Source of the DNA: Metallosphaera yellowstonensis MK1
GTDB lineage: Archaea; Thermoproteota; Thermoprotei_A; Sulfolobales; Sulfolobaceae
DNA length: 64,000 nucleotides
Assembly (NCBI RefSeq): GCF_000243315.1
Contig: NZ_JH597770.1
Coordinates: forward strand, 417,740-481,739
Reading direction: 5' to 3'
This document shows positions 45,726 through 55,468 of the stretch, in pieces. Below the pieces are notes generated by a model. That model was not told the origin of the DNA. It was given only the letters and a program-made list of their open reading frames with translations, and searched no databases. A program made the position numbers and the translations under genes. Position 1 is the first letter of the stretch; every line of letters starts with the position of its first letter.

Positions 45726-46745
45726 CTATTTATATCTGAATCGTAAAATTCCAATTATTCCAGAAAGAGCTTTAAGTTGATGATATACAGGGGAGTCCTT
45801 AGGAACTATCATAACATTTCCTCCCTTGCTTTCCACTAGGTTCATGACCTCCTCAATCACGCTTCTCTTCTCGTCATCGGTTATAAGGTCTTCAGAGACC
45901 AGAAGGGTTTCAACAGCACCGTAAGTCGAGGCTTCCCTCGTCTCTTCCAAACCATAGACCACCAGTCCTGAATCCCTAGCCATGAGTCCCAGGGCCCTCT
46001 CAAGCTGTTTCGTGGATTTAGAGATTGAGTAGTCCCTCATGACCTGGTCAATTATGTCCCTCTTCAGTATCTCTGCTAGTCCGGCCCTGGAGGCCGTGGA
46101 TACGCTGTCCACGTATATTCTAGCCTTCACCCTTAACATATCCTTCACTATTTCCTTGAAGGGCCCCGGACCAGCCAAAATCAGTGCCTCAGGTTGATAT
46201 TGATTAGCGAACTGAGTTATCTCCTCTGCAACGTCCTTAGCTACATCTTCCAGAGACTCCGTCTGTTCGTTGATTCCCTGTAGGGCTCTCTCTACTAAAA
46301 TTTTGATGCCCTGCTCCATGGGTATGGCTATCAGTAGCTCGTCTTGATCGACCAGTACTATCATGTTCTTACTCCTCTTTCGGGCCTCCCTTTCGATCCT
46401 CTCCAGCTGAGCCTTAGTCCAAGGCTTGACTATTACTATTTCTTCTCCCAAATCTAGATTTATAGTGTGATGGGATCCCTTTATCCCAAATTTCTCGGGG
46501 GCATCCTCTACAATTCCATGGATCCTCAATCTTCCGGTATAGGATTGAAACTCGGTGAACTCCACCCTTAGCTGAATCGTCATTGGAATCCTTCTACTTT
46601 CATTCCCCATACTCACATCTCTCGTAGTCCTGGCTATCACGACGTCCCCCTTCGTTAAAATGGTATGCAATAGCCATAGATCATCTTCATCCTCTACATA
46701 GAGCCTTAGGTAGTTTCTCCTCTCGTCATACTCTAATACTCTCAT
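45726..46745 (-). CDS. pelA: mRNA surveillance protein Pelota
   Basis: About 339 aa from ATG 46745, which gives the Pelota N-terminus MRVLEYDERRN...ESEDDLW-like (here DEDDLWLLHTIL). Three domains: N-terminal Sm-like (to ~130), central (VLVDQDELLIAIP; LILAGPGPFKE) and C-terminal eRF1-like (GLVVYGLEET). It rescues stalled ribosomes with aABCE1 and aEF1A. An extended frame to 46811 overlaps the divergent RimI gene and is rejected. Confidence 0.95.
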   Translation of the reverse strand: MRVLEYDERRNYLRLYVEDEDDLWLLHTILTKGDVVIARTTRDVSMGNESRRIPMTIQLRVEFTEFQSYTGRLRIHGIVEDAPEKFGIKGSHHTINLDLGEEIVIVKPWTKAQLERIEREARKRSKNMIVLVDQDELLIAIPMEQGIKILVERALQGINEQTESLEDVAKDVAEEITQFANQYQPEALILAGPGPFKEIVKDMLRVKARIYVDSVSTASRAGLAEILKRDIIDQVMRDYSISKSTKQLERALGLMARDSGLVVYGLEETREASTYGAVETLLVSEDLITDDEKRSVIEEVMNLVESKGGNVMIVPKDSPVYHQLKALSGIIGILRFRYK

Positions 46746-46763
46746 TGCCTCAATATACTGGAA

Positions 46764-47231
46764 TTGGGCGAGGTAATTATTTCCGATGCGAACGAGTTCG
46801 ATCTGCCTCAAATATACGAGATAGAGAGGACCAGTTTCCCTACCCCCTATCCAGAGGGACTCCTCAGGGCGTACTTATTTATCGCCGAAGGCTTGTATTT
46901 GGTTGCAAGGGAGGATGGACAGATCAAAGGTTATTGCATTGGACTCATTCAATACAGGCATAGGGGCCACGTCATCTCAATCGCCACGAAGGTGGACTCA
47001 AGGAGAAAAGGAATAGGATCGATGCTCCTAAACGAAATGGAGAATAGATTTCAGATACTAGGCAGTAAATACTCCTACCTTGAAGTGGATTACAAAAATA
47101 TAGACGCAATATCTTTTTACAGGAAGCATGGATATATTGTTGTAGGGTTAAAAAGGAATTACTATGGGAGAAATAGACACGCCTTAATTATGATTAAACC
47201 TCTTCCAAGCACAAGAGTCTTAGAATCATGA
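46764..47231 (+). CDS. RimI-type protein N-terminal acetyltransferase
   Basis: 155 aa GNAT. SIATKVDSRRKGIGSMLLNEM contains the acetyl-CoA R/QxxGxG/A loop, and ISFYRKHGYIVVGLKRNYYG the RimI C-terminal motif. Archaeal members acetylate protein N-termini broadly. TTG 46764 is used; the real start may lie slightly downstream. Divergent from pelota with only 18 nt between starts; overlaps the polymerase gene by 4 nt. Confidence 0.88.
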   Translation: MGEVIISDANEFDLPQIYEIERTSFPTPYPEGLLRAYLFIAEGLYLVAREDGQIKGYCIGLIQYRHRGHVISIATKVDSRRKGIGSMLLNEMENRFQILGSKYSYLEVDYKNIDAISFYRKHGYIVVGLKRNYYGRNRHALIMIKPLPSTRVLES

Positions 47232-49621
47232 AGAAAATGCATAATTATTATGAGACGAATATTAGAGCTATGGAAGTTGACGTTTTCGTGTTAGATTTCT
47301 CTTACGACGTTGAGGAACGATCCCCAGAGATCTATATTTGGGGAATATCCAGAGAGGGGGAAAGGGTAGTAATACTAGAGAAGGAGTTTAGACCTTACTT
47401 CTATGCGCTCCTTGAGACTGACACTGATCCAGAAACGTTGGCAACAGAGATAAAGGGACTGAGTAAGCCTCAATCCCCAATCACGGACGTAAAGCTCCTA
47501 GAGAAGAAGTATTACGGAGAGCCAGTCAAAACGCTCAGGATTCAGACCATCATACCCGCTTACGTAAGGATATACAGGGATCAAGTTGCGAAACTCAAGG
47601 GAATTAGGGAGGTACTTGAGGCAGACATCAGATTCTACATGAGATATTCCATAGATAGTGGTGTTAAACCCTTTCATTGGCTTAAGGCAGAAGTAGAGGA
47701 GGATGAACTGGGGGGGCTAAGGGTTAAGAAGTGTTACAAGTTGAAGAAGATCCTGAAGATATACGAGGCTAACCCGCCAATTATGAGGACGATGGCCTTC
47801 GATATAGAGGTATATAACAAATACGGTTTTCCTGATCCAAAGAGAGACCCGATTATCGTAATAGGGGTTTGGACTGCCGAAGGTCCTCGACAATTCATAA
47901 ACCTCAGGGGTGACGATATTGAAGTGATCAGGGACTTCGTCAAGTTCGTGGTCGACTATGATCCCGATATCATTCTCGGGTACAATTCCAATGGATTCGA
48001 TTGGCAGTACCTGACCGAGAGGGCTTCCTCCAGGAACCTTAAGGTAGATGTGGGTAGAAAGGTCGGCTCTGAACCATCTCAAGGTACTTACGGTCATTTC
48101 TCCATCATGGGCAGACTCAACGTTGATCTTTTGGGATTCGCTGAGGGTGTCGAAGAGGTGAAGGTAAAAAGCCTGGATAATATCGCTGACTACCTAGGAG
48201 TAGTCCCTAAGGCCAGCAGGGTAAACCTGGAATGGTACCAGATCCCCGAATATTGGGCAGATCCCAAAAAGAGGGACACTGTTCTCAAGTACAACCTAGA
48301 TGATGCTAGGTCTACATATCTCCTGAAGGACGTCTTCCTTCCGTTTGGGGAACAATTGACCATAATCTCAGGGTTGCCATTGGATCAGCTCCCCATGGCC
48401 AGTGTCGGATATAGGGTCGAGTGGTTGCTCATGAGGGAGGCCTACAAATTCAACGAGTTGATACCCAATAGACTGGAGAGACCTCACGAGAGCTACAAGG
48501 GAGGTCTCGTTATAGAACCTAAACCGGGGATTCATGAGAATGTTGTCGTCCTAGACTTTACGTCCATGTATCCCTCCATAATGGTCAAGTACAACATTGG
48601 ACCCGACACATTAGTTAGGGGGGAGTGCAGAGACTGTTGGACAGCACCAGAGGTTGGTTATAAATTCAGAAAGTCACCCGATGGATTCTACAGGAGGATA
48701 TTGAAGGTACTCTTGGAGGAGAGGAAGGCCATTAAGGAGAAGTTGAAGGACGTCACTGACGAATACGAGAGGCGAAGATTGGAAGAGAGGCAGAAGGCAC
48801 TGAAGGTTATGGCCAACGCTTTCTATGGCTATATGGGATGGCTCAACGCGAGATGGTACAGTAAGGAAGGAGCTGAGGCAGTTACAGCATGGGGAAGAGA
48901 GACCATAAGAAAGGCCATCGAAATGGCTTCAGGTATGGGTTTCGAAATCATTTATGGAGATACGGACTCTATCTTCGTAAAGGGCGACCTATCCAAAGTA
49001 GGGAGATTGGTGGAGGAAATAACAAGTAGATTGGACCTTGAGATTAAGGTAGACAAGAAGTACAAGCGAATATTCTTCACGGAAAACAAAAAGAGATACG
49101 CTGGGCTCACTGAGGAAAACAAGATCGACATAGTAGGGTTCGAAGCCATAAGGGGGGACTGGTGCGAGCTGGCCAAGGAGGCACAACGGATGGTGATCGA
49201 GACGACGCTTCTGAAGGGGGTCGATGAAGCGGTGAAGAAAGCAAAGGAAATAATAATGAGGATAAGGAGAAGGGAGTTCAATTTACAAGAGCTGGTAATA
49301 TGGAAGTCTCTTGAGAAGTCTCTAGAGGAGTACGAGGTGGACGCACCTCACGTAATAGCTGCCAAGAAGGCCATGAGTTCTGGGTATGTGATAATGAAGG
49401 GAGGAAAAATAGGATATGTCGTAGTTAAGGGCGTAGGAAAGGTCTCAGATAGGGTAGAGCCCTACTTCATGGTGAAAGATAAAAACAGAATTGACGTAGA
49501 TTATTATGTGGACAAGCAGATTGTACCAGCAGTTCTCAGGATCCTAGAGCCATTCGGGATAAAGGAGAGCAACCTAAAGGGCGGTGGGATGGACATCCTT
49601 AGTTATTTCAGAGACCGATAA
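47228..49621 (+). CDS. dpo3: Family B DNA polymerase (PolB3/Dpo3 type)
   Basis: 797 aa. Exonuclease motifs: MAFDIEVYN (ExoI), GYNSNGFDW (ExoII), YNLDDARSTY (ExoIII); all acidic residues are present. Polymerase motifs: DFTSMYPSIM (A), KVMANAFYGYMGW (B) and YGDTDSIFV (C). Length and the neighbourhood with dnaG match Sulfolobales PolB3, a distributive B-family enzyme, rather than PolB1 (about 880 aa) or the inactivated PolB2. ATG 47228 overlaps rimI; ATG 47270 is an alternative. Confidence 0.92.
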   Translation: MKKMHNYYETNIRAMEVDVFVLDFSYDVEERSPEIYIWGISREGERVVILEKEFRPYFYALLETDTDPETLATEIKGLSKPQSPITDVKLLEKKYYGEPVKTLRIQTIIPAYVRIYRDQVAKLKGIREVLEADIRFYMRYSIDSGVKPFHWLKAEVEEDELGGLRVKKCYKLKKILKIYEANPPIMRTMAFDIEVYNKYGFPDPKRDPIIVIGVWTAEGPRQFINLRGDDIEVIRDFVKFVVDYDPDIILGYNSNGFDWQYLTERASSRNLKVDVGRKVGSEPSQGTYGHFSIMGRLNVDLLGFAEGVEEVKVKSLDNIADYLGVVPKASRVNLEWYQIPEYWADPKKRDTVLKYNLDDARSTYLLKDVFLPFGEQLTIISGLPLDQLPMASVGYRVEWLLMREAYKFNELIPNRLERPHESYKGGLVIEPKPGIHENVVVLDFTSMYPSIMVKYNIGPDTLVRGECRDCWTAPEVGYKFRKSPDGFYRRILKVLLEERKAIKEKLKDVTDEYERRRLEERQKALKVMANAFYGYMGWLNARWYSKEGAEAVTAWGRETIRKAIEMASGMGFEIIYGDTDSIFVKGDLSKVGRLVEEITSRLDLEIKVDKKYKRIFFTENKKRYAGLTEENKIDIVGFEAIRGDWCELAKEAQRMVIETTLLKGVDEAVKKAKEIIMRIRRREFNLQELVIWKSLEKSLEEYEVDAPHVIAAKKAMSSGYVIMKGGKIGYVVVKGVGKVSDRVEPYFMVKDKNRIDVDYYVDKQIVPAVLRILEPFGIKESNLKGGGMDILSYFRDR

Positions 49622-50819
49622 CGTCTGAGAGAGTCAGTATTTTAACGTTCTCAGGCTTCTTATTTATGCCCCCTATTCTCACACCTACTATCATTTTAAC
49701 GTTCTTAGAGGAAGCCAGCTCCAACAACCTCTGCGTGATTACGCCGTCAAACACTATGAAGGATACGTTTCCGTTGGACATGTTCTCTAATTTACTAATT
49801 ATATCTCTTACTTGAACTTTTTCCACTGGTCTCCAATTTTCATCGAAGATTATGCCTTCTAAAGTACCGGGAAGCTTCTTTATTTCTTCTATTGCCGCTT
49901 GCGGAATCTGAATCTCTATTTCTTTCTTGGGCTGTTCAACTAACTGGACTGCTTGCTGGCTCTGGGCTTCTTCCATACGTTGTGGGGACGCCAAGACCTC
50001 CTGCTGCTTCTTCAGGTACTGAGTCAGCGGTATCATGTTAGAAAGGGCCTTGGCTATTTCCTTTCCTGTGAGTTCCTCAACTTCTCTCCCTACAGGAGCT
50101 CTAGCTACGTAGTCAATCTTCACGTTACTGTTCAGTAATTCCTTGAGGATGAGATCCCCACCATGATCTCCATCTAGGAACGCGATAACTGTCTTTTTGG
50201 TCTTGGCTAGGTCCACCACAGACTGTTGAATCTTTCCGCTCGCGCCTTCAACGGCAACTGTGTTTCTATAACCGTACCTCAGGAGATTAATTATATCAGC
50301 CCTTCCCTCAACAATTATGAGGTTGGGATCAGAGTAAACGTCTGGTCCAGCAGGTAATCTATCAGGTCCGAACTCTATTAACTCCCCAGTCTTTACTGCA
50401 CCGCTTATCTCATTCATTACCTCCTTTATGTCCAAGTTCTTTTCTCTGGTCCAAGTGGCCAGTATTTCCTTTGCCCTCTCTATTATCTTCTTTAGTTTCT
50501 CTGCTCTTACATCCTCTATCTCCTTTAGTACAAATTTAGCGTTATATGGACCTACTTTTTCGACGCTTTCTACCATGGAGGCTATGAGGGCAGTCTCTAC
50601 CTTGTCAAGGTTGGAAGGTATCTCTATGTATCCCTCTGACTTTCCGCCCTTCGTCTTCATTTCCACTACTATCCTTCCTAGTCTTCCCTTATCCTGGAGT
50701 TCTCTGAGGTCAAACTCTTGACCGAAGAGATTCTCGGTCTGTCCAAAAATCGCTCCGATCACATCTGGCTTGTCCACTGACCCTTCTACTTCGAAGGTCA
50801 ATTTTATTACATATTTCAA
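49608..50819 (-). CDS. dnaG: Archaeal DnaG primase-like protein
   Basis: About 403 aa. TOPRIM motifs IIVEGRADIINLLR and VIAFLDGDHGGDL lie at residues ~170-235, flanked by the archaeal-specific N-terminal domain (DLRELQDKGRLGRI) and C-terminal exosome-binding region. In Sulfolobales it works with the exosome and shows primase activity in vitro. TTG 50819 follows an AGGTGA motif and matches the family N-terminus LKYVIKLTFEVEG; the frame to 50828 overlaps tyrS. Convergent overlap with polB3 of 14 nt. Confidence 0.94.
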   Translation of the reverse strand: MKYVIKLTFEVEGSVDKPDVIGAIFGQTENLFGQEFDLRELQDKGRLGRIVVEMKTKGGKSEGYIEIPSNLDKVETALIASMVESVEKVGPYNAKFVLKEIEDVRAEKLKKIIERAKEILATWTREKNLDIKEVMNEISGAVKTGELIEFGPDRLPAGPDVYSDPNLIIVEGRADIINLLRYGYRNTVAVEGASGKIQQSVVDLAKTKKTVIAFLDGDHGGDLILKELLNSNVKIDYVARAPVGREVEELTGKEIAKALSNMIPLTQYLKKQQEVLASPQRMEEAQSQQAVQLVEQPKKEIEIQIPQAAIEEIKKLPGTLEGIIFDENWRPVEKVQVRDIISKLENMSNGNVSFIVFDGVITQRLLELASSKNVKMIVGVRIGGINKKPENVKILTLSDVIGL

Positions 50820-50824
50820 CGACG

Positions 50825-51910
50825 TCACCTGGTGACACTCCTCGCTATTTCTTTTGCTAATCTATCATATTCAGGTTTAGACTTAATAGACTTCCTCATG
50901 GGTTCTAGGATCGAATTCAGCTTCTTGGCAGTAGCAACCTTGAGATCCTTCGGGTGAAGCTTTCCTTCGGCAAACTCCCTCTCCAATTCGTCGTAACTCT
51001 TGAAGTGCACATCTCCACCGAACTTGGATTCCCTCTCTACCTTAAGACCGGAGGGGTCAGAAGGAAATATGATATATTTGTTTATTTGTAGAACCGGGTT
51101 ATTCTCTACGACCCCCTTAGGACAGTAGGCCTTCATCAGCTTCGCCTCTACCTCCTCAGGCTCATCATTAACGAAAATTGCCGTATCTGGTTTCGACTTA
51201 CTCATCTTTATGTCTGCCAACACTTCATCTTCATCTCCCCCTGCAGTCATCCTTTGTGCCCCTTGTAGACCAACTAGTAGCGGAGTGTGAATTGCAATTA
51301 CCTTTTTCCTTCCCAGTTTCTCTGCAACATCCCTAGCCAACATATGTGCCTTCCTCTGGTCAGTGCCTCCTAGAGCTATATCCAAGTCCATGTAAAAGAT
51401 ATCGCTAACCTGCATCGCTGGATAAATCAGCTTAGAAGAGTCAAGTTCAGCCTCGTCAGCCTTCCTTCCCATGATAGTCAGTGCTCTTTTCATCCTAGCT
51501 AGGCTGGTGTTCTTGGCTACTCTAATCACCAAAGCCCAATAGTCCTTATCCTTTACCATATCTTCAGCGTCCCATATCTTTATTGATGATCTAGCTATAC
51601 CGAACGCCTCTAACACATCGACGGCGTACTCTCCCGCCAACCTTATCATTTCCAGGTTTCCTCCCATTTTGTCATTTATCCAGGCGTGCCATGTCGCTAC
51701 TAAAAGGTTCATTTCTACGTTAGCTTTCACTAGATCCTTAAACTTCTGGGCCCAAATGAGCCACCCTATATGGAAGAGACCACTAGGTTCGAAACCTAAG
51801 TAGCCCTTGAGTTTTTCGCCGCTCTCCAGTTTAAGCTTAAGCTCTTCTGGAGTGACCACTTCTGCGGCGTTCCTCGTTATTAACGATAGTCTGTCCTCCA
51901 AAGTAATCAT
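50825..51910 (-). CDS. tyrS: Tyrosyl-tRNA synthetase
   Basis: 361 aa class I synthetase. GYLGFEPSGLFHIGWL contains the HIGH-like motif, MKMSK-type KMSKSKPD (here IKMSKSKPD) the second signature, and the archaeal insertion VSDIFYMDLDIALGGTDQRKAH the tyrosine-binding part. TrpRS is excluded by the GGTDQ/YMDLD pattern. It lies just upstream of dnaG, with overlapping or near-contiguous reading. Confidence 0.95.
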   Translation of the reverse strand: MITLEDRLSLITRNAAEVVTPEELKLKLESGEKLKGYLGFEPSGLFHIGWLIWAQKFKDLVKANVEMNLLVATWHAWINDKMGGNLEMIRLAGEYAVDVLEAFGIARSSIKIWDAEDMVKDKDYWALVIRVAKNTSLARMKRALTIMGRKADEAELDSSKLIYPAMQVSDIFYMDLDIALGGTDQRKAHMLARDVAEKLGRKKVIAIHTPLLVGLQGAQRMTAGGDEDEVLADIKMSKSKPDTAIFVNDEPEEVEAKLMKAYCPKGVVENNPVLQINKYIIFPSDPSGLKVERESKFGGDVHFKSYDELEREFAEGKLHPKDLKVATAKKLNSILEPMRKSIKSKPEYDRLAKEIARSVTR

Positions 51911-51947
51911 CCTCTAAAAGAAATCATGAACTAAAGACTAAAAAGTC

Positions 51948-52259
51948 CTATTCATCCATGAGTTGTTTCAGGAAAATTAGTACTGGATGGTTATCTCCCA
52001 GCCTCTTCTGAAGATCCTCGATTACAGCGATTAGGTCTATCTCCGTCTCTAAAACTCTAGTTATGAGCGCTTCAGTGAAGAGATAGGAATTCGCTATAGT
52101 CCTTTCGTCCTCCTGAACACTCTCTTTTCTAAATGCAGAGAACCCTTCCTCTCTCCTGTTGAGGAGATAGTTCAGATAGTCATCCACAACCTTTTGTACG
52201 CACTCTCTACTTTCGCAGTAACTTAACCTATCAAGCGGAGAAATAAATCCTGGAGGCAA
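51948..52259 (-). CDS. Conserved helical hypothetical protein
   Basis: 103 aa, all-helical, two Cys in a YCESREC motif at residues ~13-19. No function recognised. It sits 37 nt upstream of tyrS on the same strand and 41 nt after the YjbQ gene, so a shared transcript is likely. ATG 52259 is the start. Confidence 0.7.
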   Translation of the reverse strand: MPPGFISPLDRLSYCESRECVQKVVDDYLNYLLNRREEGFSAFRKESVQEDERTIANSYLFTEALITRVLETEIDLIAVIEDLQKRLGDNHPVLIFLKQLMDE

Positions 52260-52300
52260 AACTCACCAATTCCTACATTGATGAGGTGAAATAAAAGTCA

Positions 52301-52705
52301 TCATTCTCCCATGACTTTCACCTGAATCTTCCTTGTTCTAGGTCCATCGAATTCAAGGAGAATTACCCTCTGCCACGTCCCTAGATCCAGTTTCCCGTCC
52401 CTCACGGGAACAACCTTGGAGTTTCCAAGGAACATTGCGGATATGTGAGCGTGCCCGTTGTTGTCTATCACGTTGTGTTTAAACTCTCCTTCTGGAGGAA
52501 TGAGTCTCCTCATCCATGCCGTGTAGTCCTCCATTAGCCCCGACTCACCCTCATTAATTATAACGGCACAGGTGGTATGCTTAACGAAAATGAAAGCAAT
52601 GCCATCACGAAACTCCTTAACCGTCTTCTTCACCTCTTCAGTTATATCAATACTCTGAAATCTTGAGTCTGTCCTCACTTCGAATTCATGGGTGAATATT
52701 CTCAT
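52301..52705 (-). CDS. YjbQ family (UPF0047) protein
   Basis: About 134 aa. FVKHTTCAVIINEGESGLMEDY and HNVIDNNGHAHISAMFLG hold the conserved residues of UPF0047, which shows weak thiamine-phosphate synthase activity in bacteria. ATG 52705 lies about 22 nt after a GTTAAAAGT box at 52723-52731, so it is preferred over 52714. Divergent from the AIR synthase-like gene. Confidence 0.9.
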   Translation of the reverse strand: MRIFTHEFEVRTDSRFQSIDITEEVKKTVKEFRDGIAFIFVKHTTCAVIINEGESGLMEDYTAWMRRLIPPEGEFKHNVIDNNGHAHISAMFLGNSKVVPVRDGKLDLGTWQRVILLEFDGPRTRKIQVKVMGE

Positions 52706-52754
52706 TACTGACACAACCTCACTTTTAACACCTCAAGCCATATAATATGACTTA

Positions 52755-54026
52755 ATGGATCTTGAAGGAGTAGCTAGGAAGTTAATTCCCGACGAGGAGG
52801 AGGCTAGGAAGAGAATAGTGGAGTGGCTCGAGTTTTACAAGGGAAAGAGAGAACTTAACTATAAGATTGCTAGCTCCGTGCTCACTGAGGTAAAAAATTC
52901 ACTCAGGTTTACTAAGTTTGCCTTCCCTGTCTCAGGTCTCAGAGCCGGAGAGACCGGTTTGGGATCTAGAGGTCTAGGAGACAATCTGATACATCGTATG
53001 TTATTTAAGCTGAGTAAGATCGACCTACAGAATTATGACGATGCGGGACTCAGGGAAGATGTAGTTGTTGCCATAGACGGTATACACTCCAGGCTCTCAT
53101 ATTTCCCATTTCTCGCAGGATTTCATGCCACGAGAGCGTCCTTGAGGGACATTATGGTAAAGGGAGCTAGACCGCTAGGGTTATTGGTGGACATACACCT
53201 CTCTGATGATAGTGACGTGGGGATGTTATTTGACTTTCAAGCGGGGGTCTCAACTGTAAGTGAGGCAATGAGCGTTCCAATACTTACTGGGAGCACACTC
53301 AGAATTGGAGGGGACGTGGTGATAGGAGAGAGAATAAGTGGAGCTGTGGGAGCTGTAGGTAAGAGAACGAGGGACTATTCCAGAAGAAACGTGAAGAAGG
53401 GACTTCGCATAGTCATGACAGAGGGACACGGCGGAGGAACGATCTCCTCCATGGCTCTGTTCTACGGGATCGACGGAGTGGTAGAGGAAACTCTAAGACT
53501 TCAAGACCTGAGGGCATGTGAGGTCGTTAGGGAGAAGTTATATCACGTGGTGAAGTCCATGACAGACGTCACAAATGGAGGTATAAGGGGGGATGCCTTG
53601 GAAATATCTCAGGTGAGCAGCGTATCGTTCGTGATTGATGAGAGCAGGTTCGTGAACCTCGTTAATCCTAAGATTGTGAAGGCCATGGAGGAAATGAAGG
53701 CAGACGTTTTCGGACTCTCCATAGACTCTATTCTGATCTTCACTGATGATCCTGACGCGGTTATAGGGACTCTTGTTAAGGAGAATATAAGGTCAGACGT
53801 AATAGGCGAGGTGACTGAATGGAGAGGCTATCCCATCCTTACCTACAGTGGTAAGGAAATGAGACCGAGTTTCCGAGAGACCCCTTATACCCCTGTGAAA
53901 GCAGTTATAGGTAATTCTACCCCCTACACTTTGGGGGAGATCGAGACGAGGCTGAACGAAGCGTTAGAGGCATCGCTGAAGAAGAAGGAGTGGGTGTTGA
54001 AAAATTTAAAAGTGACAAACAGATAG
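52755..54026 (+). CDS. AIR synthase (PurM/HypE/SelD)-related ATP-binding protein
   Basis: 423 aa. AIDGIHSRLSYFP and LVDIHLSDD carry the metal/ATP residues, and DVTNGGIRGDALEIS is the C-terminal HypE/SelD-type motif. The family catalyses ATP-dependent phosphoryl or dehydration reactions. The version here is longer than HypE and lacks the C-terminal Cys of HypE, so hydrogenase maturation is not claimed. ATG 52755; it is followed by the ribosomal operon 17 nt later. Confidence 0.8.
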   Translation: MDLEGVARKLIPDEEEARKRIVEWLEFYKGKRELNYKIASSVLTEVKNSLRFTKFAFPVSGLRAGETGLGSRGLGDNLIHRMLFKLSKIDLQNYDDAGLREDVVVAIDGIHSRLSYFPFLAGFHATRASLRDIMVKGARPLGLLVDIHLSDDSDVGMLFDFQAGVSTVSEAMSVPILTGSTLRIGGDVVIGERISGAVGAVGKRTRDYSRRNVKKGLRIVMTEGHGGGTISSMALFYGIDGVVEETLRLQDLRACEVVREKLYHVVKSMTDVTNGGIRGDALEISQVSSVSFVIDESRFVNLVNPKIVKAMEEMKADVFGLSIDSILIFTDDPDAVIGTLVKENIRSDVIGEVTEWRGYPILTYSGKEMRPSFRETPYTPVKAVIGNSTPYTLGEIETRLNEALEASLKKKEWVLKNLKVTNR

Positions 54027-54043
54027 AGCACTAGTCGGTATTA

Positions 54044-54538
54044 ATGTCGGAACAGCAGTTCAGGTACATAGTAAGGTTATTTGGGCAGGACGTAGATGGG
54101 ACCATGAAAGCACCGTATGGCCTGGCCATGGTGAAGGGAATAGGTTATAACACCGCTAGGGCCATACTGATGAAGCTCAATATTGACAAGGACAAGAGAC
54201 TCGGGGAGTTAACTGATCACGAGCTAAAGAAGGTTGAGGAAATGCTAGCTTCTAAGAGGATAGAGGCTCTTCCCACATGGATGTTCAACAGGAGGAAGGA
54301 TTTAGAGACTGGAAGAGATCTTCACTATGTTACGTCAGAACTGGTCTTCTTGGTGAGAAATGATATAGAGAGAGAGAAGAAGACAAAGAGCTGGAGAGGA
54401 GTGAGGCACTCGTTAGGACTTAAGGTGAGGGGTCAGCGCACAAGGACCACAGGTAGGACAGGAACTACAATAGGCGTCAAGAGATCTAAGGCAGCCCAAC
54501 CCCAGGGAGGGGGACAGCAATCTCAGCAGAAGAAGTGA
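54044..54538 (+). CDS. rps13: 30S ribosomal protein S13
   Basis: 164 aa. [34 protein letters not shown] is the S13 N-terminal H2TH region (shown over residues ~7-40); [23 protein letters not shown] is the basic C-terminus. First gene of the S13-S4-S11-RpoD operon. The tail is rich in Q and G. Confidence 0.97.
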   Translation: MSEQQFRYIVRLFGQDVDGTMKAPYGLAMVKGIGYNTARAILMKLNIDKDKRLGELTDHELKKVEEMLASKRIEALPTWMFNRRKDLETGRDLHYVTSELVFLVRNDIEREKKTKSWRGVRHSLGLKVRGQRTRTTGRTGTTIGVKRSKAAQPQGGGQQSQQKK

Positions 54539-54549
54539 GGTGAGCCAGG

Positions 54550-55092
54550 ATGGGTGATCCTAAGAAGAGCAGGAGGAAATGGGAAGGCCCTGGAATGCCT
54601 TGGATATCACAATCCTTGAGAATGGAGCAGGAGCTTGTGGGCAAGTTCGGCCTGAGAAACAAGAGGGAACTTTGGTTAGCAAGGACCATAGTCACTGGAT
54701 TTAGGCATATGGCAAGGTCTCTACTTGCCCTTCCTCCAGCAGAGAGAGCCATGAGGGAAAAGCAGTTGTTGACGAGGTTATACAGAATAGGATTACTGAA
54801 GTCTGAGAACGCTACAATTGACGATGTGTTGGGACTAAGGGAGGAGGATTTGCTGGAGAGGAGGTTACAGACAGTTGTATTTAAGAAGGGGCTGGCGAGG
54901 ACAATATATCAGGCCCGCCAGCTTATAGTTCACGGTCACATAGCGGTAGGCGGAAGAAAGGTAACATCTCCAGGGTACATTGTCAAAAAGGAAGAGGAAG
55001 ATTCCATAGACTTTTATCCCACTTCTCCATTCAAAACAAATCCGCCCACAGTGAGCAAAGGTGAGGTAAATGTCGAGCAGAAGGGAAATTAG
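54550..55092 (+). CDS. rps4: 30S ribosomal protein S4
   Basis: 180 aa. Contains the S4 RNA-binding domain [24 protein letters not shown] and N-terminal helical part. S4 binds 16S rRNA early in assembly and can act in transcription antitermination. ATG 54550 follows an AGGTGAGCC motif; overlap with rps11 is 23 nt. Confidence 0.96.
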   Translation: MGDPKKSRRKWEGPGMPWISQSLRMEQELVGKFGLRNKRELWLARTIVTGFRHMARSLLALPPAERAMREKQLLTRLYRIGLLKSENATIDDVLGLREEDLLERRLQTVVFKKGLARTIYQARQLIVHGHIAVGGRKVTSPGYIVKKEEEDSIDFYPTSPFKTNPPTVSKGEVNVEQKGN

Positions 55093-55468
55093 GTGGGGGC
55101 TGGCGAGGATATACGCCTCCCAGAATAACACAATCATTACTATAACTGACATAACGGGGGCCGAGATAATTTCAAGAGCTTCTGGGGGAATGGTAGTTAA
55201 AGCAGACAGGGAGAAGCCTTCTCCCTACGCTGCCATGCTGGCAGCCGGCAGAGCGGCTTCAGAGGCGCTAGATAAGGGTCTCATGGCCATTCATATTAAG
55301 GTGAGAGCCCCTGGTGGGGCTGGCCCAAAGACTCCTGGCCCAGGAGCCCAGCCAGCAATAAGATCGCTCGCTAGATCTGGTTTTATAATAGGGAGAATCG
55401 AGGACGTCACACCTATACCGCACGACACGATAAGGAGGCCAGGAGGAAGGAGAGGAAGGAGAGTCTGA
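55070..55468 (+). CDS. rps11: 30S ribosomal protein S11
   Basis: 132 aa. [24 protein letters not shown] and the C-terminal [21 protein letters not shown] identify S11. It sits on the platform of the small subunit; its partner Fap7-like kinase is encoded at 29.7 kb. Abuts rpoD with no gap. Confidence 0.97.
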   Translation: MSSRREIRWGLARIYASQNNTIITITDITGAEIISRASGGMVVKADREKPSPYAAMLAAGRAASEALDKGLMAIHIKVRAPGGAGPKTPGPGAQPAIRSLARSGFIIGRIEDVTPIPHDTIRRPGGRRGRRV